A stretch of 48,759 bases of DNA, from the NCBI RefSeq assembly GCF_002265265.1, contig NZ_NOIF01000014.1, positions 1 through 48,759 on the forward strand, written 5' to 3'. Both the position numbers and the translations under genes were made by a program. The number at the start of each line of letters is the position of its first letter. The first letter of the stretch is position 1. Source of the stretch: Photobacterium sanguinicancri (GTDB lineage Bacteria > Pseudomonadota > Gammaproteobacteria > Enterobacterales > Vibrionaceae). This document shows positions 34,828-43,546 of this stretch, one piece after another. The notes beneath the pieces were generated by a model. It was not told where the DNA came from and did no database searches. It saw only the letters and a list, made by a program, of their open reading frames with translations.

Positions 34828-35397
34828 ATGATCAGAGAAAACACCCTAGTGCCAGCAAGCCAATGGGCCAAACCCTTCGTTTCTGAAGTCGCTGAAATTA
34901 TTAACCAACTAAAAGAATATGGTTATGATTCAGCAACCCTTGCTCATTTAACTGGTCTACAAGAGAAAAAACTCTCTGATTGGATGTCACGCTATAAGCG
35001 CGAACCGGATAATGTGTCTGAGATCCCTTACCCTTGCTGGTGTTTTCTCGCCGCTCTAGCAGGTCGACCAAACATTCAAAACAATGGTCAACCTATTGAT
35101 GTTGATGCAAGAAAAGTCATGCGCGCATTTAAACCAACAGCGTTTAAAAATAAAAACGCTTTTGAAATGCCTACCGAAAAAGAATTTAAGCGCATTATTG
35201 GTGACAATACCTTTACAGGTATTACAGTCGAGAGCCTTTGTGAAGCGTTTCAGTGGAAGCCCGCTCAACTGTCGATTAGCCTAGAAGAAAGCACCCTACC
35301 TTTTTTAAACTGGTGCCTTATTCTCATGCTTTGTGGTTTCAACATCCAAAAAATGCTGTTGACTGAGCATGACGGCGAAATAATGCTAAATCATTAG
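34828..35397 (+). CDS. Orphan two-module helix-turn-helix-like protein
   Basis: I do not recognise this 189-residue protein. It seems to contain two related helical modules. Residues about 20-80 hold a GLQEKKLSDWMSRY segment followed by IPYPCWCFLAALAG. Residues about 120-180 hold GITVESLCEAFQW followed by LPFLNWCLILMLCG. Each pairs an HTH-like segment with a hydrophobic Cys-containing helix. There is no signal peptide, and a role in DNA or RNA binding is possible. A terminator follows, and the convergent neighbour is a DUF1456 gene. Confidence 0.7.
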   Translation: MIRENTLVPASQWAKPFVSEVAEIINQLKEYGYDSATLAHLTGLQEKKLSDWMSRYKREPDNVSEIPYPCWCFLAALAGRPNIQNNGQPIDVDARKVMRAFKPTAFKNKNAFEMPTEKEFKRIIGDNTFTGITVESLCEAFQWKPAQLSISLEESTLPFLNWCLILMLCGFNIQKMLLTEHDGEIMLNH

Positions 35398-35432
35398 GGG
35401 CGGCTAATTTACGAGCAAGCCCTAGATACAAC

Positions 35433-35457
35433 AAAGGCTACCCAAAGGTAGCCTTTT
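35433..35457. terminator. Bidirectional terminator, same arm sequence as the asnS terminator
   Basis: A perfect 10-bp stem (35433-35442 with 35447-35456), loop CAAA, is flanked by T-rich sequence on the right and a few As on the left. The arm AAAGGCTACC is identical to that at 31570-31579 and at 33208-33217. Confidence 0.85.
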
Positions 35458-35515
35458 ATTATCTCTATCTATACGTGGTGCTGACTATACTTCGTATAAT
35501 CAATTCTATTTCGTA

Positions 35516-35989
35516 TTATTCAGATTCTACTTCTGGGCGTTCTTTACGTTGAACACCTAATAAGAAGTTACGTAAGATCTGATCTTTACACTCACGGTAG
35601 TGTTTGTTTTCAGGCTTACGGAAAAACGCGCTAAGCTCATGCTTACTTAATTTAAAGTCGATGCTTTCCAGGATTTCCAACACATCTTCAGCACGGTAGT
35701 TCAGTGCGATACGTAGCTTCATGAAAATCATGTTATTCGTTAAACGCGCTTCAGGCTTAGGTTGCTCGCCTTCTTTCTTACCACGTTTGTGGTTGATTAA
35801 ACCATTTAGAAAAATAGACAGCTCAAGATCTGTACATTTTTTGAAAGCGTCATCATCGTCTTTCTTCAACCAATCACTAACTTGCTCTCTAGTGACTTCA
35901 TGCTCTGCAGCAGCAAAGATAGTAATCATCTCTGCGTCATTAAAATCAAAAGTATAGCGAATACGGCGTAAGATATCGTTGTTGACCAC
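35516..35989 (-). CDS. yehS: DUF1456 family protein, YehS-like
   Basis: This 157-residue protein matches the YehS family (about 156 residues in E. coli). It is an internal duplication: NNDILRRIRYTF opens the first half and NNMIFMKLRIALNY the second, each followed by a helical segment with an E/D-W/F motif (VSDWLKK, LSAFFRK) and a closing ILRNFL-type helix. The function is not established. It has no signal peptide. Confidence 0.88.
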   Translation of the reverse strand: MVNNDILRRIRYTFDFNDAEMITIFAAAEHEVTREQVSDWLKKDDDDAFKKCTDLELSIFLNGLINHKRGKKEGEQPKPEARLTNNMIFMKLRIALNYRAEDVLEILESIDFKLSKHELSAFFRKPENKHYRECKDQILRNFLLGVQRKERPEVESE

Positions 35990-36142
35990 AAGTATGTCCT
36001 AGGTTTATTACAGCTCAGTCAAGATGACTCACTGCGAAATTTTGCCGTATTTTACCAGACATCAGCGCAACTTTATTCCTAAAGCGATATTATTTCTTTA
36101 CTTACCTGCTATAGTTGCGGTTCTTAAACGAGATAGAACACT

Positions 36143-36358
36143 ATGACACAAGTAAACAATCCGCTACACGGCATTACCCTCGAAAAAATTCTTACAGAAT
36201 TGGTTGAGCATTATGGTTGGGATGAACTAGGTTATCGCATCGACATTCGTTGCTTCAACCAAGATCCAAGCATCAAATCGAGCCTTAAGTTTTTACGCAA
36301 AACAGAATGGGCGCGCACCAAAGTTGAAGCACTTTATATCGATATGGTTCAAAAGTAA
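36143..36358 (+). CDS. VF530/DUF2132 family small DNA-binding-like protein
   Basis: The 71-residue protein begins [19 protein letters not shown] and ends [17 protein letters not shown], the signature of the VF530 (DUF2132) family common in Vibrionaceae and other gammaproteobacteria. Members are small helical proteins described as DNA-binding-like; the physiological role is unknown. It stands alone and is divergent from the yehS-type gene. Confidence 0.9.
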   Translation: MTQVNNPLHGITLEKILTELVEHYGWDELGYRIDIRCFNQDPSIKSSLKFLRKTEWARTKVEALYIDMVQK

Positions 36359-36374
36359 TTCGCAGGTTTAGAAT

Positions 36375-36400
36375 AAGAGCTAGTAACGCTGGCTCTTAAT
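36375..36400 (+). terminator. Weak terminator after the VF530 gene
   Basis: AAGAGC (36375-36380) pairs with GCTCTT (36392-36397), with an inner AG/CT pair, but the T-run after it is poor. Confidence 0.4.
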
Positions 36401-36576
36401 ACCATATCAGTTAACACCACCTCTTAATATCACGCTTCCTCCTCCTTGCTTTACATTCAAGTCCGCTGACCATCCCACTTATAGGCATTATATTTGATCT
36501 TTATAGGGTAATAACTCTAACTTGAGCTAACCTAACTGTAACGACTACCACAACGTTCACAGGGAAGGAGAACGCA

Positions 36577-37335
36577 ATGCTCGGGATAAATGTCACTCAA
36601 GAAAATCACATTCTGTCGCTTGAGATTGACCGACCATCAGCTAAAAATGCCATCAACCAAGACATGTATAAAGCACTGGCAGACACTATTGAGGCATGCC
36701 AAAGCAACAATAGCGTGCGCGCTATTTTACTGCATGCGCAAGGGGGTGTTTTTACCAGTGGCAATGATATGCAAGACTTCCTTGCTATCTCTCATGGCGC
36801 TCAAGACAACCACGCAGGTCGCTTCATCAAAGCACTAATACGTAATAAGAAACCTGTAGTCGCTGTTGTAGAAGGTGCAGCCATTGGTATTGGCACTACC
36901 CTTTTACAGTTTTGTGATTTTGTGTTCATTTCACCGCATGCTTTTTTCAAAACGCCCTTCGCTCAATTAGGACTATGCCCTGAATTTGCATCAAGCCAGT
37001 ATTTGTCACGCCTAATTGGTATCCGAAAAGCCAAAGCGATGCTGATGCTCGGTGAAATCATGACGGCAGAAGAAGCTCTCAGTTTAGGGTTTGTTACTAG
37101 CCTAAGCTATAACCCAATGGAAGATGCGAATAGCTGTTTAGATCAACTTACTTTACTTCCACCCTCAGCGATGCAAATCAGCAAATCTATGTTGGTAGAT
37201 TTTGAAGTAAATGAATTGATCGACACTGTTGATGCGGAAAATAAACAATTGTTCCACCTCCTTACTCAACCAGAAGCACGAGAAGCGATCACCGCGTTCC
37301 TCGAAAAGCGACCTGCAGATTTTAGTCAGTTTTAG
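36577..37335 (+). CDS. Enoyl-CoA hydratase/isomerase family protein
   Basis: The 252-residue protein has the crotonase fold. The first oxyanion-hole block is GGVFTSGNDMQDF near residues 55-67, the second is VEGAAIGIGTTLLQFCDFVF near 101-120. The acidic residue in LCPEFASS, near 133-140, suits a delta3-delta2 enoyl-CoA isomerase or PaaG-like activity more than a two-glutamate hydratase. It acts on CoA-linked acyl chains in the cytoplasm. GGAAGGAG is well placed before the ATG. The gene stands alone, so the pathway is not shown by context. Confidence 0.88.
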   Translation: MLGINVTQENHILSLEIDRPSAKNAINQDMYKALADTIEACQSNNSVRAILLHAQGGVFTSGNDMQDFLAISHGAQDNHAGRFIKALIRNKKPVVAVVEGAAIGIGTTLLQFCDFVFISPHAFFKTPFAQLGLCPEFASSQYLSRLIGIRKAKAMLMLGEIMTAEEALSLGFVTSLSYNPMEDANSCLDQLTLLPPSAMQISKSMLVDFEVNELIDTVDAENKQLFHLLTQPEAREAITAFLEKRPADFSQF

Positions 37336-37358
37336 TCAAAGCAAGACAAGAGCATAAA

Positions 37359-37384
37359 AAAGCCAGCATAAGTATGCTGGCTTT
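37359..37384. terminator. Bidirectional terminator between the enoyl-CoA gene and the MFS gene
   Basis: A perfect 12-bp inverted repeat (37359-37370 with 37373-37384) is flanked by As on the left, giving a good minus-strand T-run for the MFS gene, and by TTT on the right. Confidence 0.8.
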
Positions 37385-37410
37385 AAGTACATAACGAATG
37401 ACATTCGTTA

Positions 37411-38787
37411 TCAGGCTATCGCAGCCTTAGCTTTCATTCTTTTTTCTGTTTTATCCGCAACTCGATTCGGCTCATCGTCATCTTGGACAAACACAACAAA
37501 CAAGCCAGCAGCTACCATTGCACAACCACCTAACACTAATGCCATCATAGTGTTGCCATCAAATGCCCAGCGAGTGAAGAAACCAAGAATACCCGCCGCT
37601 AGAATCTGGGGAAGCACAATAAAGAAGTTAAATACGCCCATGTAGAAACCCATTTTACGGCTTGGCAACGCACCCGCTAGGATAGCGTAAGGCATACATA
37701 GAATGCTTGCCCATGCGATGCCAATCCCCACCATGTTAAGCATCAACATCTGTGGGTTTTCAATTAAGGAAATCGAAGCCAAGCTCACGCCACCAATCAT
37801 CAAAGCAAGTGAGTGAACAAATTTACGGCTGGTACGGTTTGCAAGCCAAGGTAAGGCAAATGCGGCTAAAGCAGAGATACCATTATAAGCGGCAAAACAA
37901 AGGCCAACCCAATCAGCTCCTTCGTTATACAGGGCAGAGCTGGTGTCTGACGTACCAAAAATATGCGATGTAACCGCTGACGTGGTGTAGATCCACATTG
38001 CAAATAGTGCAAACCAAGAGAAAAACTGAACAACCGCAAGCTGCATCATGGTTTTAGGCATGGCACGAAGATCGTCCATAATTTCTTTCAGGCTGGCTTT
38101 TTCTTCTTGTACTTCTGACGCTACACCAGATTCTGCAGCATGGAACTTATCCATCTCAGCTGGAGAGTATTCTTTGGTTTTAAATACCGTCCACAAAATA
38201 GAAGCTAAAAAGACAACGGCACCACAAAGGAACGAGATCTTCACTGATGGCGGAACTTCGCCAGCAGGAGCGGTATTCGCAACATCAAATACATTACTTA
38301 AAATGTAAGGCATTGCAGAAGCCACAACAGAGCCGATACCGATAAAGAATGTTTGAACAGCAAAACCTTGTGTACGCTGTTCTGACGGCAAATTATCAGC
38401 GACTAGAGCGCGAAACGGTTCCATCGATACATTAATTGACGCATCAAGAATCCATAGCATACCCGCGGCAACCCACAGGTACGGCGAATAAGGCATGATG
38501 ATTAACGCAAACGACGAAGCAATTGCGCCACATAAGAAGTAAGGTCGACGACGGCCAAGCGGCGTCCAAGTTCGGTCACTAAAGTAACCAATAATTGGCT
38601 GTACAAGTAAACCTGTTAACGGTGCTGCAATCCACAAAATAGGGATTTGATCGATGCTGGCGCCAAGCGTTTCAAAAATTCGGCTAACATTTGCATTCTG
38701 TAAACCAAAACCAAACTGGATCCCTAAAAACCCGAAACTCATATTCCATATTTGCCAAAACGACAGGCGTGGCTTTTCCATTTTCAT
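37411..38787 (-). CDS. MFS sugar transporter, SLC45/maltose-type
   Basis: The 458-residue protein has about twelve membrane segments and the features of the GPH/SLC45 branch: FGLQNANVSRIFETLGA, GYFSDRTWTPLGRRRPYF (MFS loop with RRRPY) and MEPFRALVADNLPSEQRT. Related bacterial proteins import maltose, sucrose or similar oligosaccharides with cations. ATGs at 38787 and 38781 are both possible. Its upstream region contains a perfect CRP-site match, consistent with carbon-source control. No glycosidase gene is adjacent, so the sugar is unknown. Confidence 0.85.
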   Translation of the reverse strand: MKMEKPRLSFWQIWNMSFGFLGIQFGFGLQNANVSRIFETLGASIDQIPILWIAAPLTGLLVQPIIGYFSDRTWTPLGRRRPYFLCGAIASSFALIIMPYSPYLWVAAGMLWILDASINVSMEPFRALVADNLPSEQRTQGFAVQTFFIGIGSVVASAMPYILSNVFDVANTAPAGEVPPSVKISFLCGAVVFLASILWTVFKTKEYSPAEMDKFHAAESGVASEVQEEKASLKEIMDDLRAMPKTMMQLAVVQFFSWFALFAMWIYTTSAVTSHIFGTSDTSSALYNEGADWVGLCFAAYNGISALAAFALPWLANRTSRKFVHSLALMIGGVSLASISLIENPQMLMLNMVGIGIAWASILCMPYAILAGALPSRKMGFYMGVFNFFIVLPQILAAGILGFFTRWAFDGNTMMALVLGGCAMVAAGLFVVFVQDDDEPNRVADKTEKRMKAKAAIA

Positions 38788-39343
38788 CCCCGATTAAACT
38801 CCAGCGGCAACACCTAATGTTGTTGTTTAATAAACATCCAACAAATAGAAGAGACCATACTATTTCCATGCTCAGGGCTGATGAAGATGAGTAAAAATCA
38901 TCGTTACTATGTTTTTTACTATCTAATTGGCTTTTTGTGGTGTTTTATAATTAAAAGCCATATTAAATCATCATATTAGAGCGTTTTCCTTCGGGGAGTA
39001 ATCCTACGTTAGAGCTATCCGTACCAACTGTGATCAGTTTCACATCACAATGTTACATCACGCGAATATCTCGTAAAATTACATCAAATATGATCACCAC
39101 CACAAAAAACACTAGATTCAGTTCACAAAACAGCCAATAAACTCAATAAATAACGTTATTTAGTAACCAACGCACTATCTATTTTCTCTGTTTTTTATCG
39201 GGTGGTTACGAGTAAGATGCAAAAAATAGCAGGTGTGAAAATAAATCGAGCTAAATTGTTGCATTTTGTTGTAAATAGGCACTCTCAAAGGGTATAAAGA
39301 GAAATAAAGCCCTTTAATACTCTCAGCATGGATGACCACCACA
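38788..39343. promoter_or_regulatory. Divergent regulatory region between the MFS transporter and aspC
   Basis: About 555 bases hold no supported gene. TGTGATCAGTTTCACA at 39029-39044 is a perfect match to the CRP half-sites TGTGA-N6-TCACA. It lies about 240 bases from the MFS start and 300 bases from aspC. The surroundings are very AT-rich. Which gene it controls is undecided, but a sugar transporter is the more usual CRP target. Confidence 0.6.
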
Positions 39344-40534
39344 ATGTTTGAAAAAATCGTAGCCGCACCTGCCGATCCAATTCTAGGCCTCACTGAAGAA
39401 TTCAAAAATGATTCTCGCGCAGAAAAAATTAATCTGGGTGTAGGTATTTATAAAGATGAAACAGGTAACACGCCAGTTTTAGCGACTGTTAAAAAAGCAG
39501 AAGCCATCTTACTAGAGAAAGAAACCACTAAGTCATACCTCAGTATTCCTGGTACTGCGGAATATGGCCTTGCTGTTCAGCAGCTTCTTTTCGGTAATGA
39601 CGCGTCTATTATTGCAAACAAACGTGCGCTAACAGCACAAGCGCCAGGTGGTACTGGTGCACTCCGTGTTGCTGCTGAATTTATTAAACGCCAACTTGGT
39701 GATGTGAAAGTATGGATCAGTAACCCTACATGGGCTAACCATAATGGTGTTTTTGCGGCTGCAAATCTTGAAACGGCTCAGTACGGTTACTACAACGCAG
39801 AAACGAAAGACATGGACTTTGCAGCAATGCTTGAAGACCTCTCTAAAGCAAATGCTGGCGACATCGTACTGCTACATGGCTGCTGCCATAACCCAACAGG
39901 TATCGACCCAGATTCGGCGCAATGGGAACAGCTAGCGGCTCTGTGTGTAGAAAAAGAGCTACTACCAATGTTCGATTTCGCCTACCAAGGTTTTGCAGTC
40001 GGTGTTGAAGAAGATGCAGTTGGTCTTCGCATTTTCGCAGCGCAGTGCAAAGAGCTCCTAATTGCGAGTTCATTCTCTAAAAACTTTGGCCTATACAACG
40101 AACGTGTCGGTGCTTTCACACTTGTTGCAGAAACAGCAGAACTCGCAACCACAGCATTTAGCCAAGTGAAAAGTATTGCTCGCGTTATTTACTCTAACCC
40201 ACCAGCGCATGGTGCAGCTATCGTGACGGAAATCCTAAATGATGTAGCTTTACGTGCAGAATGGGAACAAGAAGTGGCTGAGATGCGTGACCGTATCCAA
40301 GAGATGCGTACTCTATTTGTAAACACCTTAAAAGAACTAGGTGTTGATGCAGACTTTAGCTTTATTGAACGTCAAAACGGTATGTTCTCGTTCTCTGGTC
40401 TAAATAAAGATCAAGTTAACCGCCTGAAAGACGAGTTTGCTATCTACATTGTCGGTTCTGGCCGTATCAGCGTAGCGGGAATGACAAAGAACAATATGCT
40501 ACCACTATGTAAAGGTATTGCCGCAGTACTGTAA
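39344..40534 (+). CDS. aspC: Aspartate/aromatic aminotransferase
   Basis: This PLP enzyme transfers amino groups between aspartate (and usually aromatic amino acids) and 2-oxoglutarate. The ATG at 39344 gives 396 residues, the length of E. coli AspC, and begins [16 protein letters not shown]. Conserved blocks are [33 protein letters not shown] and the PLP lysine in [15 protein letters not shown]. The E. coli order asnS-ompF-aspC supports the name aspC, although tyrB-like use is possible. A strong terminator follows. Confidence 0.93.
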   Translation: MFEKIVAAPADPILGLTEEFKNDSRAEKINLGVGIYKDETGNTPVLATVKKAEAILLEKETTKSYLSIPGTAEYGLAVQQLLFGNDASIIANKRALTAQAPGGTGALRVAAEFIKRQLGDVKVWISNPTWANHNGVFAAANLETAQYGYYNAETKDMDFAAMLEDLSKANAGDIVLLHGCCHNPTGIDPDSAQWEQLAALCVEKELLPMFDFAYQGFAVGVEEDAVGLRIFAAQCKELLIASSFSKNFGLYNERVGAFTLVAETAELATTAFSQVKSIARVIYSNPPAHGAAIVTEILNDVALRAEWEQEVAEMRDRIQEMRTLFVNTLKELGVDADFSFIERQNGMFSFSGLNKDQVNRLKDEFAIYIVGSGRISVAGMTKNNMLPLCKGIAAVL

Positions 40535-40578
40535 GCCTAATCCGCTTTAACATACCAGCTGCACAAATCAGAATAAGT

Positions 40579-40606
40579 GAGGGGGCTAATTAGCCCCCTC
40601 TTTTTT
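40579..40606 (+). terminator. aspC terminator
   Basis: A perfect 22-base palindrome (GAGGGGG arm at 40579, ending at 40600) is followed by six Ts. Confidence 0.95.
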
Positions 40607-40663
40607 ATTAACTTCTTATATTTTTCGTGTAAAGCACGCTTTGAAGCATGTTCGAATTACCGA

Positions 40664-40969
40664 TTAGCCTGATTTATCTAACGGTAAAACATTACAGAAC
40701 AATTCCCTTTCATATTGACGCTCTAATTGATCTCGCCAAGGCTTATTTGATACCGGTACCAAATAAAATTTTTCTCTTGATGTATCTGTCACAAAAGCCA
40801 TGCCATGCTGCATAAGCTCATAATGGATATCGTTTACAAATCCCAGAGAAAAACTCTGTCGGCCCGTTAGCTGATTAATATCGTCGCGCGTCAAACATAC
40901 CCCTTGTTCTTCTTCAGCAAAGCGATTACGAAGCCAGTCAGAAAACTCTCTAGCACTTATCATCGTCAT
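40664..40969 (-). CDS. Small conserved-looking protein of unknown function
   Basis: I do not recognise this protein of about 101 residues. The ATG at 40969 was chosen because GGAGG lies eight bases upstream; longer starts lack this. It is helical and polar, with REFSDWLRNRFAEEE, a DDINQLTGRQ segment like a small HTH and PWRDQLERQYEREL near the end. It lies convergent with aspC and has its own upstream region. Confidence 0.7.
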   Translation of the reverse strand: MTMISAREFSDWLRNRFAEEEQGVCLTRDDINQLTGRQSFSLGFVNDIHYELMQHGMAFVTDTSREKFYLVPVSNKPWRDQLERQYERELFCNVLPLDKSG

Positions 40970-41190
40970 AAATCTTGCCTCCGAGTGTATATACCAATCC
41001 ACTAACTACTTTGATGGATAAGCTCAGTTTTTAATTGGTATTAAGTCCCTGAATATTTAACTCCGTTATAGATAAGTTATAGCAGAGACTTAAGAAATCG
41101 TCAGATTAATGAGATGTAGATAGCAAAGATGAGAATAAAAAGGTGGCTAAGATGCAGAGGGGTGACACATGGTATGAAAAAAGAAGGGAA

Positions 41191-41220
41191 CACCCGCCTC
41201 TAGCGATAAGAGGCGGGGTG
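41191..41220 (-). terminator. Terminator after the H1-like gene
   Basis: A GC-rich stem (41191-41201 with 41209-41220, one bulged G) lies seven bases after the stop of the minus-strand gene. A T-rich stretch follows on that strand. Confidence 0.75.
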
Positions 41221-41226
41221 CGAGAA

Positions 41227-41628
41227 TTAAGCCGCTTTGTAAAGCACTTTATTACCCGCAAGCTGGATACGCTCAACTAGACCTTCTTCAGCCAGTTTTT
41301 TAAGCGCGCCAGTCGCCCAAGAAGCCGCTTTCGCATCTTCTTGACCTGCTTGAAGACCAATCCCTTTAGGATTAATGCCTTCAGCATTGCTTACAACAAT
41401 ATCAAGCACTTGCTGCTGCTTTGGAGTCAAAGACACTTTTACAGCAGGTGCTGCTTGAACTGTCTTTTTTTCTTCTACAGGTTTCGCCGCTGGTGCAGCT
41501 TTTACTGTTTCTGCAGTTGGTGCTTTTTTCACAGCATCTTTTTTCGCTGCTGGTTTTGCTACTGCTACATTTGCTAATACACGCTTTTGCAGCTTAAGCT
41601 GAACTTTACGTTTGTGAGAGATTCTCAT
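41227..41628 (-). CDS. Histone-H1-like protein with C-terminal winged helix
   Basis: The 133-residue protein has a basic start (RISHKRKVQLKLQKR), a low-complexity Ala/Lys/Pro/Val linker over about residues 20-65, then a compact domain of about 68 residues. That domain contains LTPKQQQVLDIVVSNAEG, a helix pair (WATGALKKLAEEGL) and a beta-wing (VERIQLAGNKVLY), which reads as a winged helix-turn-helix. The design recalls bacterial H1-like nucleoid proteins. Its role is unknown. It appears monocistronic, with a strong terminator. Confidence 0.75.
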   Translation of the reverse strand: MRISHKRKVQLKLQKRVLANVAVAKPAAKKDAVKKAPTAETVKAAPAAKPVEEKKTVQAAPAVKVSLTPKQQQVLDIVVSNAEGINPKGIGLQAGQEDAKAASWATGALKKLAEEGLVERIQLAGNKVLYKAA

Positions 41629-41968
41629 TAAATTTCCTACTCCGTTGCACTACTTTCAGTCGCCACTGTACCAGCGGGAAAAAGTAAGCGCGTTTTATAC
41701 CAAGGATGTCAGAGAAATGCCAGCAAACGGTTATTTAACCCACAACAAAACATGATTTCACTCAAAATTCTGATGAATTTGTCCAAAATTAGCCATTTAC
41801 GCTGCTTGAGGGAGCAAAATTGCAAGAAGTGGATGTAAGGCATAAGATTATAAAACACAGTGCATTCTTAAACCCCCTCATGCTCACCAAGTAGCATAAA
41901 GGTACGTGTAATATTAATTATTAAAGCCAGAACATAACTTAAATCGTTAATTTAAATAGAAAGTGTTT
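41629..41968. other. Divergent intergenic region
   Basis: The 340 bases between the H1-like gene and the DUF2982 gene show no gene, RNA or clear operator. The stretch just before the DUF2982 start is AT-rich, with AGAAAG as a weak ribosome binding site. Confidence 0.4.
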
Positions 41969-42709
41969 ATGCATGATCCTGCAAATACTGCTCCTGTGTC
42001 CGAGGCTCCTTTGATGGAAACTCGTTATATCAAACCAGTAAACAGTCAGCCTAGTATTTACTGGTTTGCGCTGAGCCTTGCGATGATTTTAGCTATTGGA
42101 ATCACCAGTTTTATTTTACCCACCATCAACAATGTCGGCTTATCCGTTTTGTTGCTTTTTGCACTTACTTTTTCGGTGATCGCTTTTAAGCAAATGAACG
42201 CGCCGATTCTTACTTTTACTTTGAGCTTCATGCACTTTCAATACCACAGCGCGGAGGGTGGCTGGTCTATCCGCTGGCAAGCTATTCAACAACTTGGACT
42301 AACAGAACTACCCACGACAGAAGGCTGGTACCAAACACTGCCTTGGATGGGCGTGAAACTTAAAGACTACGATGCTTTTTTAACGTCTGTATGCCCACGA
42401 GTAGCAAGCAAAATGTTAATTGAGCAAAGAGGGCTATTATTTCTTGCTGTTAAACGTACCCCCAACAGCCCACACGCCATTGAAGACATGTTATTTGATG
42501 ATACCCCTTACACCACACAAAAAGGCGTTGTACTCAAAGGGCTCATCGCCATGCTAGCCAACCGCATGCGCTATAACCGTGAACTTTTGGGGTTTGATTT
42601 CTTTATCTCTGATGATTTACTCGATCGACCATTAGGGGAGTTTATTGGCCTTGCTCGGCGTTATCTTGCCCAAGCGAATGATGCCCCGACTTTTAAGCAT
42701 AAAGTCTAG
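41969..42709 (+). CDS. DUF2982 family membrane protein
   Basis: The 246-residue protein has a polar N-end, two membrane helices at about 29-50 and 56-75, and a cytoplasmic domain of about 170 residues with WYQTLPWMGVKLKDYDAFL and a closing LGEFIGLARRYL helix. It fits the DUF2982 family found in Vibrionaceae and Shewanella; function unknown. The ATG at 41969 is preferred to a GTG at 41963. Confidence 0.78.
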   Translation: MHDPANTAPVSEAPLMETRYIKPVNSQPSIYWFALSLAMILAIGITSFILPTINNVGLSVLLLFALTFSVIAFKQMNAPILTFTLSFMHFQYHSAEGGWSIRWQAIQQLGLTELPTTEGWYQTLPWMGVKLKDYDAFLTSVCPRVASKMLIEQRGLLFLAVKRTPNSPHAIEDMLFDDTPYTTQKGVVLKGLIAMLANRMRYNRELLGFDFFISDDLLDRPLGEFIGLARRYLAQANDAPTFKHKV

Positions 42710-42714
42710 GCACA

Positions 42715-42746
42715 AATAAAAAAGCCACACCAAATAAGGTGTGGCT
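42715..42746. terminator. Terminator between the DUF2982 gene and gloC
   Basis: A perfect 9-bp stem (42723-42731 with 42738-42746) is preceded by a run of As, so it is strongest for minus-strand gloC transcripts. It lies 14 bases after the DUF2982 stop. Confidence 0.8.
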
Positions 42747-42788
42747 CCAAGTGATTATTACAGAATAGTTACCTGTAATATTCCGAAC

Positions 42789-43442
42789 TTAATACAGTGG
42801 CATTTCATCAGCAACAAATGGGTTTGAAGCGCGTTCGGTACCAAAAGTTGATAATGGACCATGACCCGGTACAAACGTGACATCATTACCTAAAGGCCAT
42901 AGCTTACCTTTAATTGAATTGATCAATGTTTGGTAATCACCCTTAGGGAAGTCAGTACGGCCGACACCACCGTTAAACAATACATCTCCAACAAAGGCGA
43001 TCTTAGCGTCAGTATTGTGCAAAATAACATGACCTGGAGTGTGTCCAGGGGTATGAAGTACATGCAGAACTTGATTACCCACAGGGATTTCATCACCTTC
43101 ATCTAACCAGCGGTCAGGGTCAAATGCTTCTGTTAATGGGAAACCAAACATCTCGCTCTGACGCTCGAGACCTTGTAGCCAAAATGCATCCTCTTTGTGT
43201 GGACCCCATACAGGTACACCTAAATCAGCAGCCAGCGCAGTTGTACCGCCCACGTGATCTAAATGACCATGAGTCAGCACAAGCTTAACGACATTAAGGC
43301 CAAGCTCGGCAACTTTTGCTTTCAGTAAGTGAATATCACCACCTGGATCGACAACCACTGCTGCTTTGGTCTCATCACACCATACAATTGAACAATTTTG
43401 CTGATACGGTGTTACAGGTACAATTTCAAATTGAAGGCTCAT
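42789..43442 (-). CDS. gloC: Metallo-beta-lactamase-fold hydrolase, type II glyoxalase GloC/YcbL
   Basis: The 217-residue protein matches YcbL (215 in E. coli), a small glyoxalase II that hydrolyses S-lactoylglutathione. Metal ligands are visible in THGHLDHVGG (HxHxDH), in LHTPGHTPGH, in the FVGDVLF aspartate and in the final VPGHG histidine. The ATG at 43442 with AAGGAAA upstream fits the family; a longer frame to 43538 adds an unrelated stretch overlapping the mepK terminator. Next to mepK and ldtD, as in E. coli. Confidence 0.92.
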   Translation of the reverse strand: MSLQFEIVPVTPYQQNCSIVWCDETKAAVVVDPGGDIHLLKAKVAELGLNVVKLVLTHGHLDHVGGTTALAADLGVPVWGPHKEDAFWLQGLERQSEMFGFPLTEAFDPDRWLDEGDEIPVGNQVLHVLHTPGHTPGHVILHNTDAKIAFVGDVLFNGGVGRTDFPKGDYQTLINSIKGKLWPLGNDVTFVPGHGPLSTFGTERASNPFVADEMPLY

Positions 43443-43494
43443 ACTGACAGGTTTCCTTAGAATTAAACTGATACAAGAGTACCATTTTCTATCT

Positions 43495-43533
43495 AAAAAC
43501 AACAAAGCAGACATGCTGTGTCGGCTTTGTTGT
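43495..43533 (-). terminator. mepK terminator
   Basis: Ten-bp arms (43499-43508 with 43524-43533) extend inward by GACA/TGTC, and Ts follow on the minus strand. It lies 14 bases after the mepK stop. Confidence 0.8.
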
Positions 43534-43546
43534 CTCATTCATGTCG

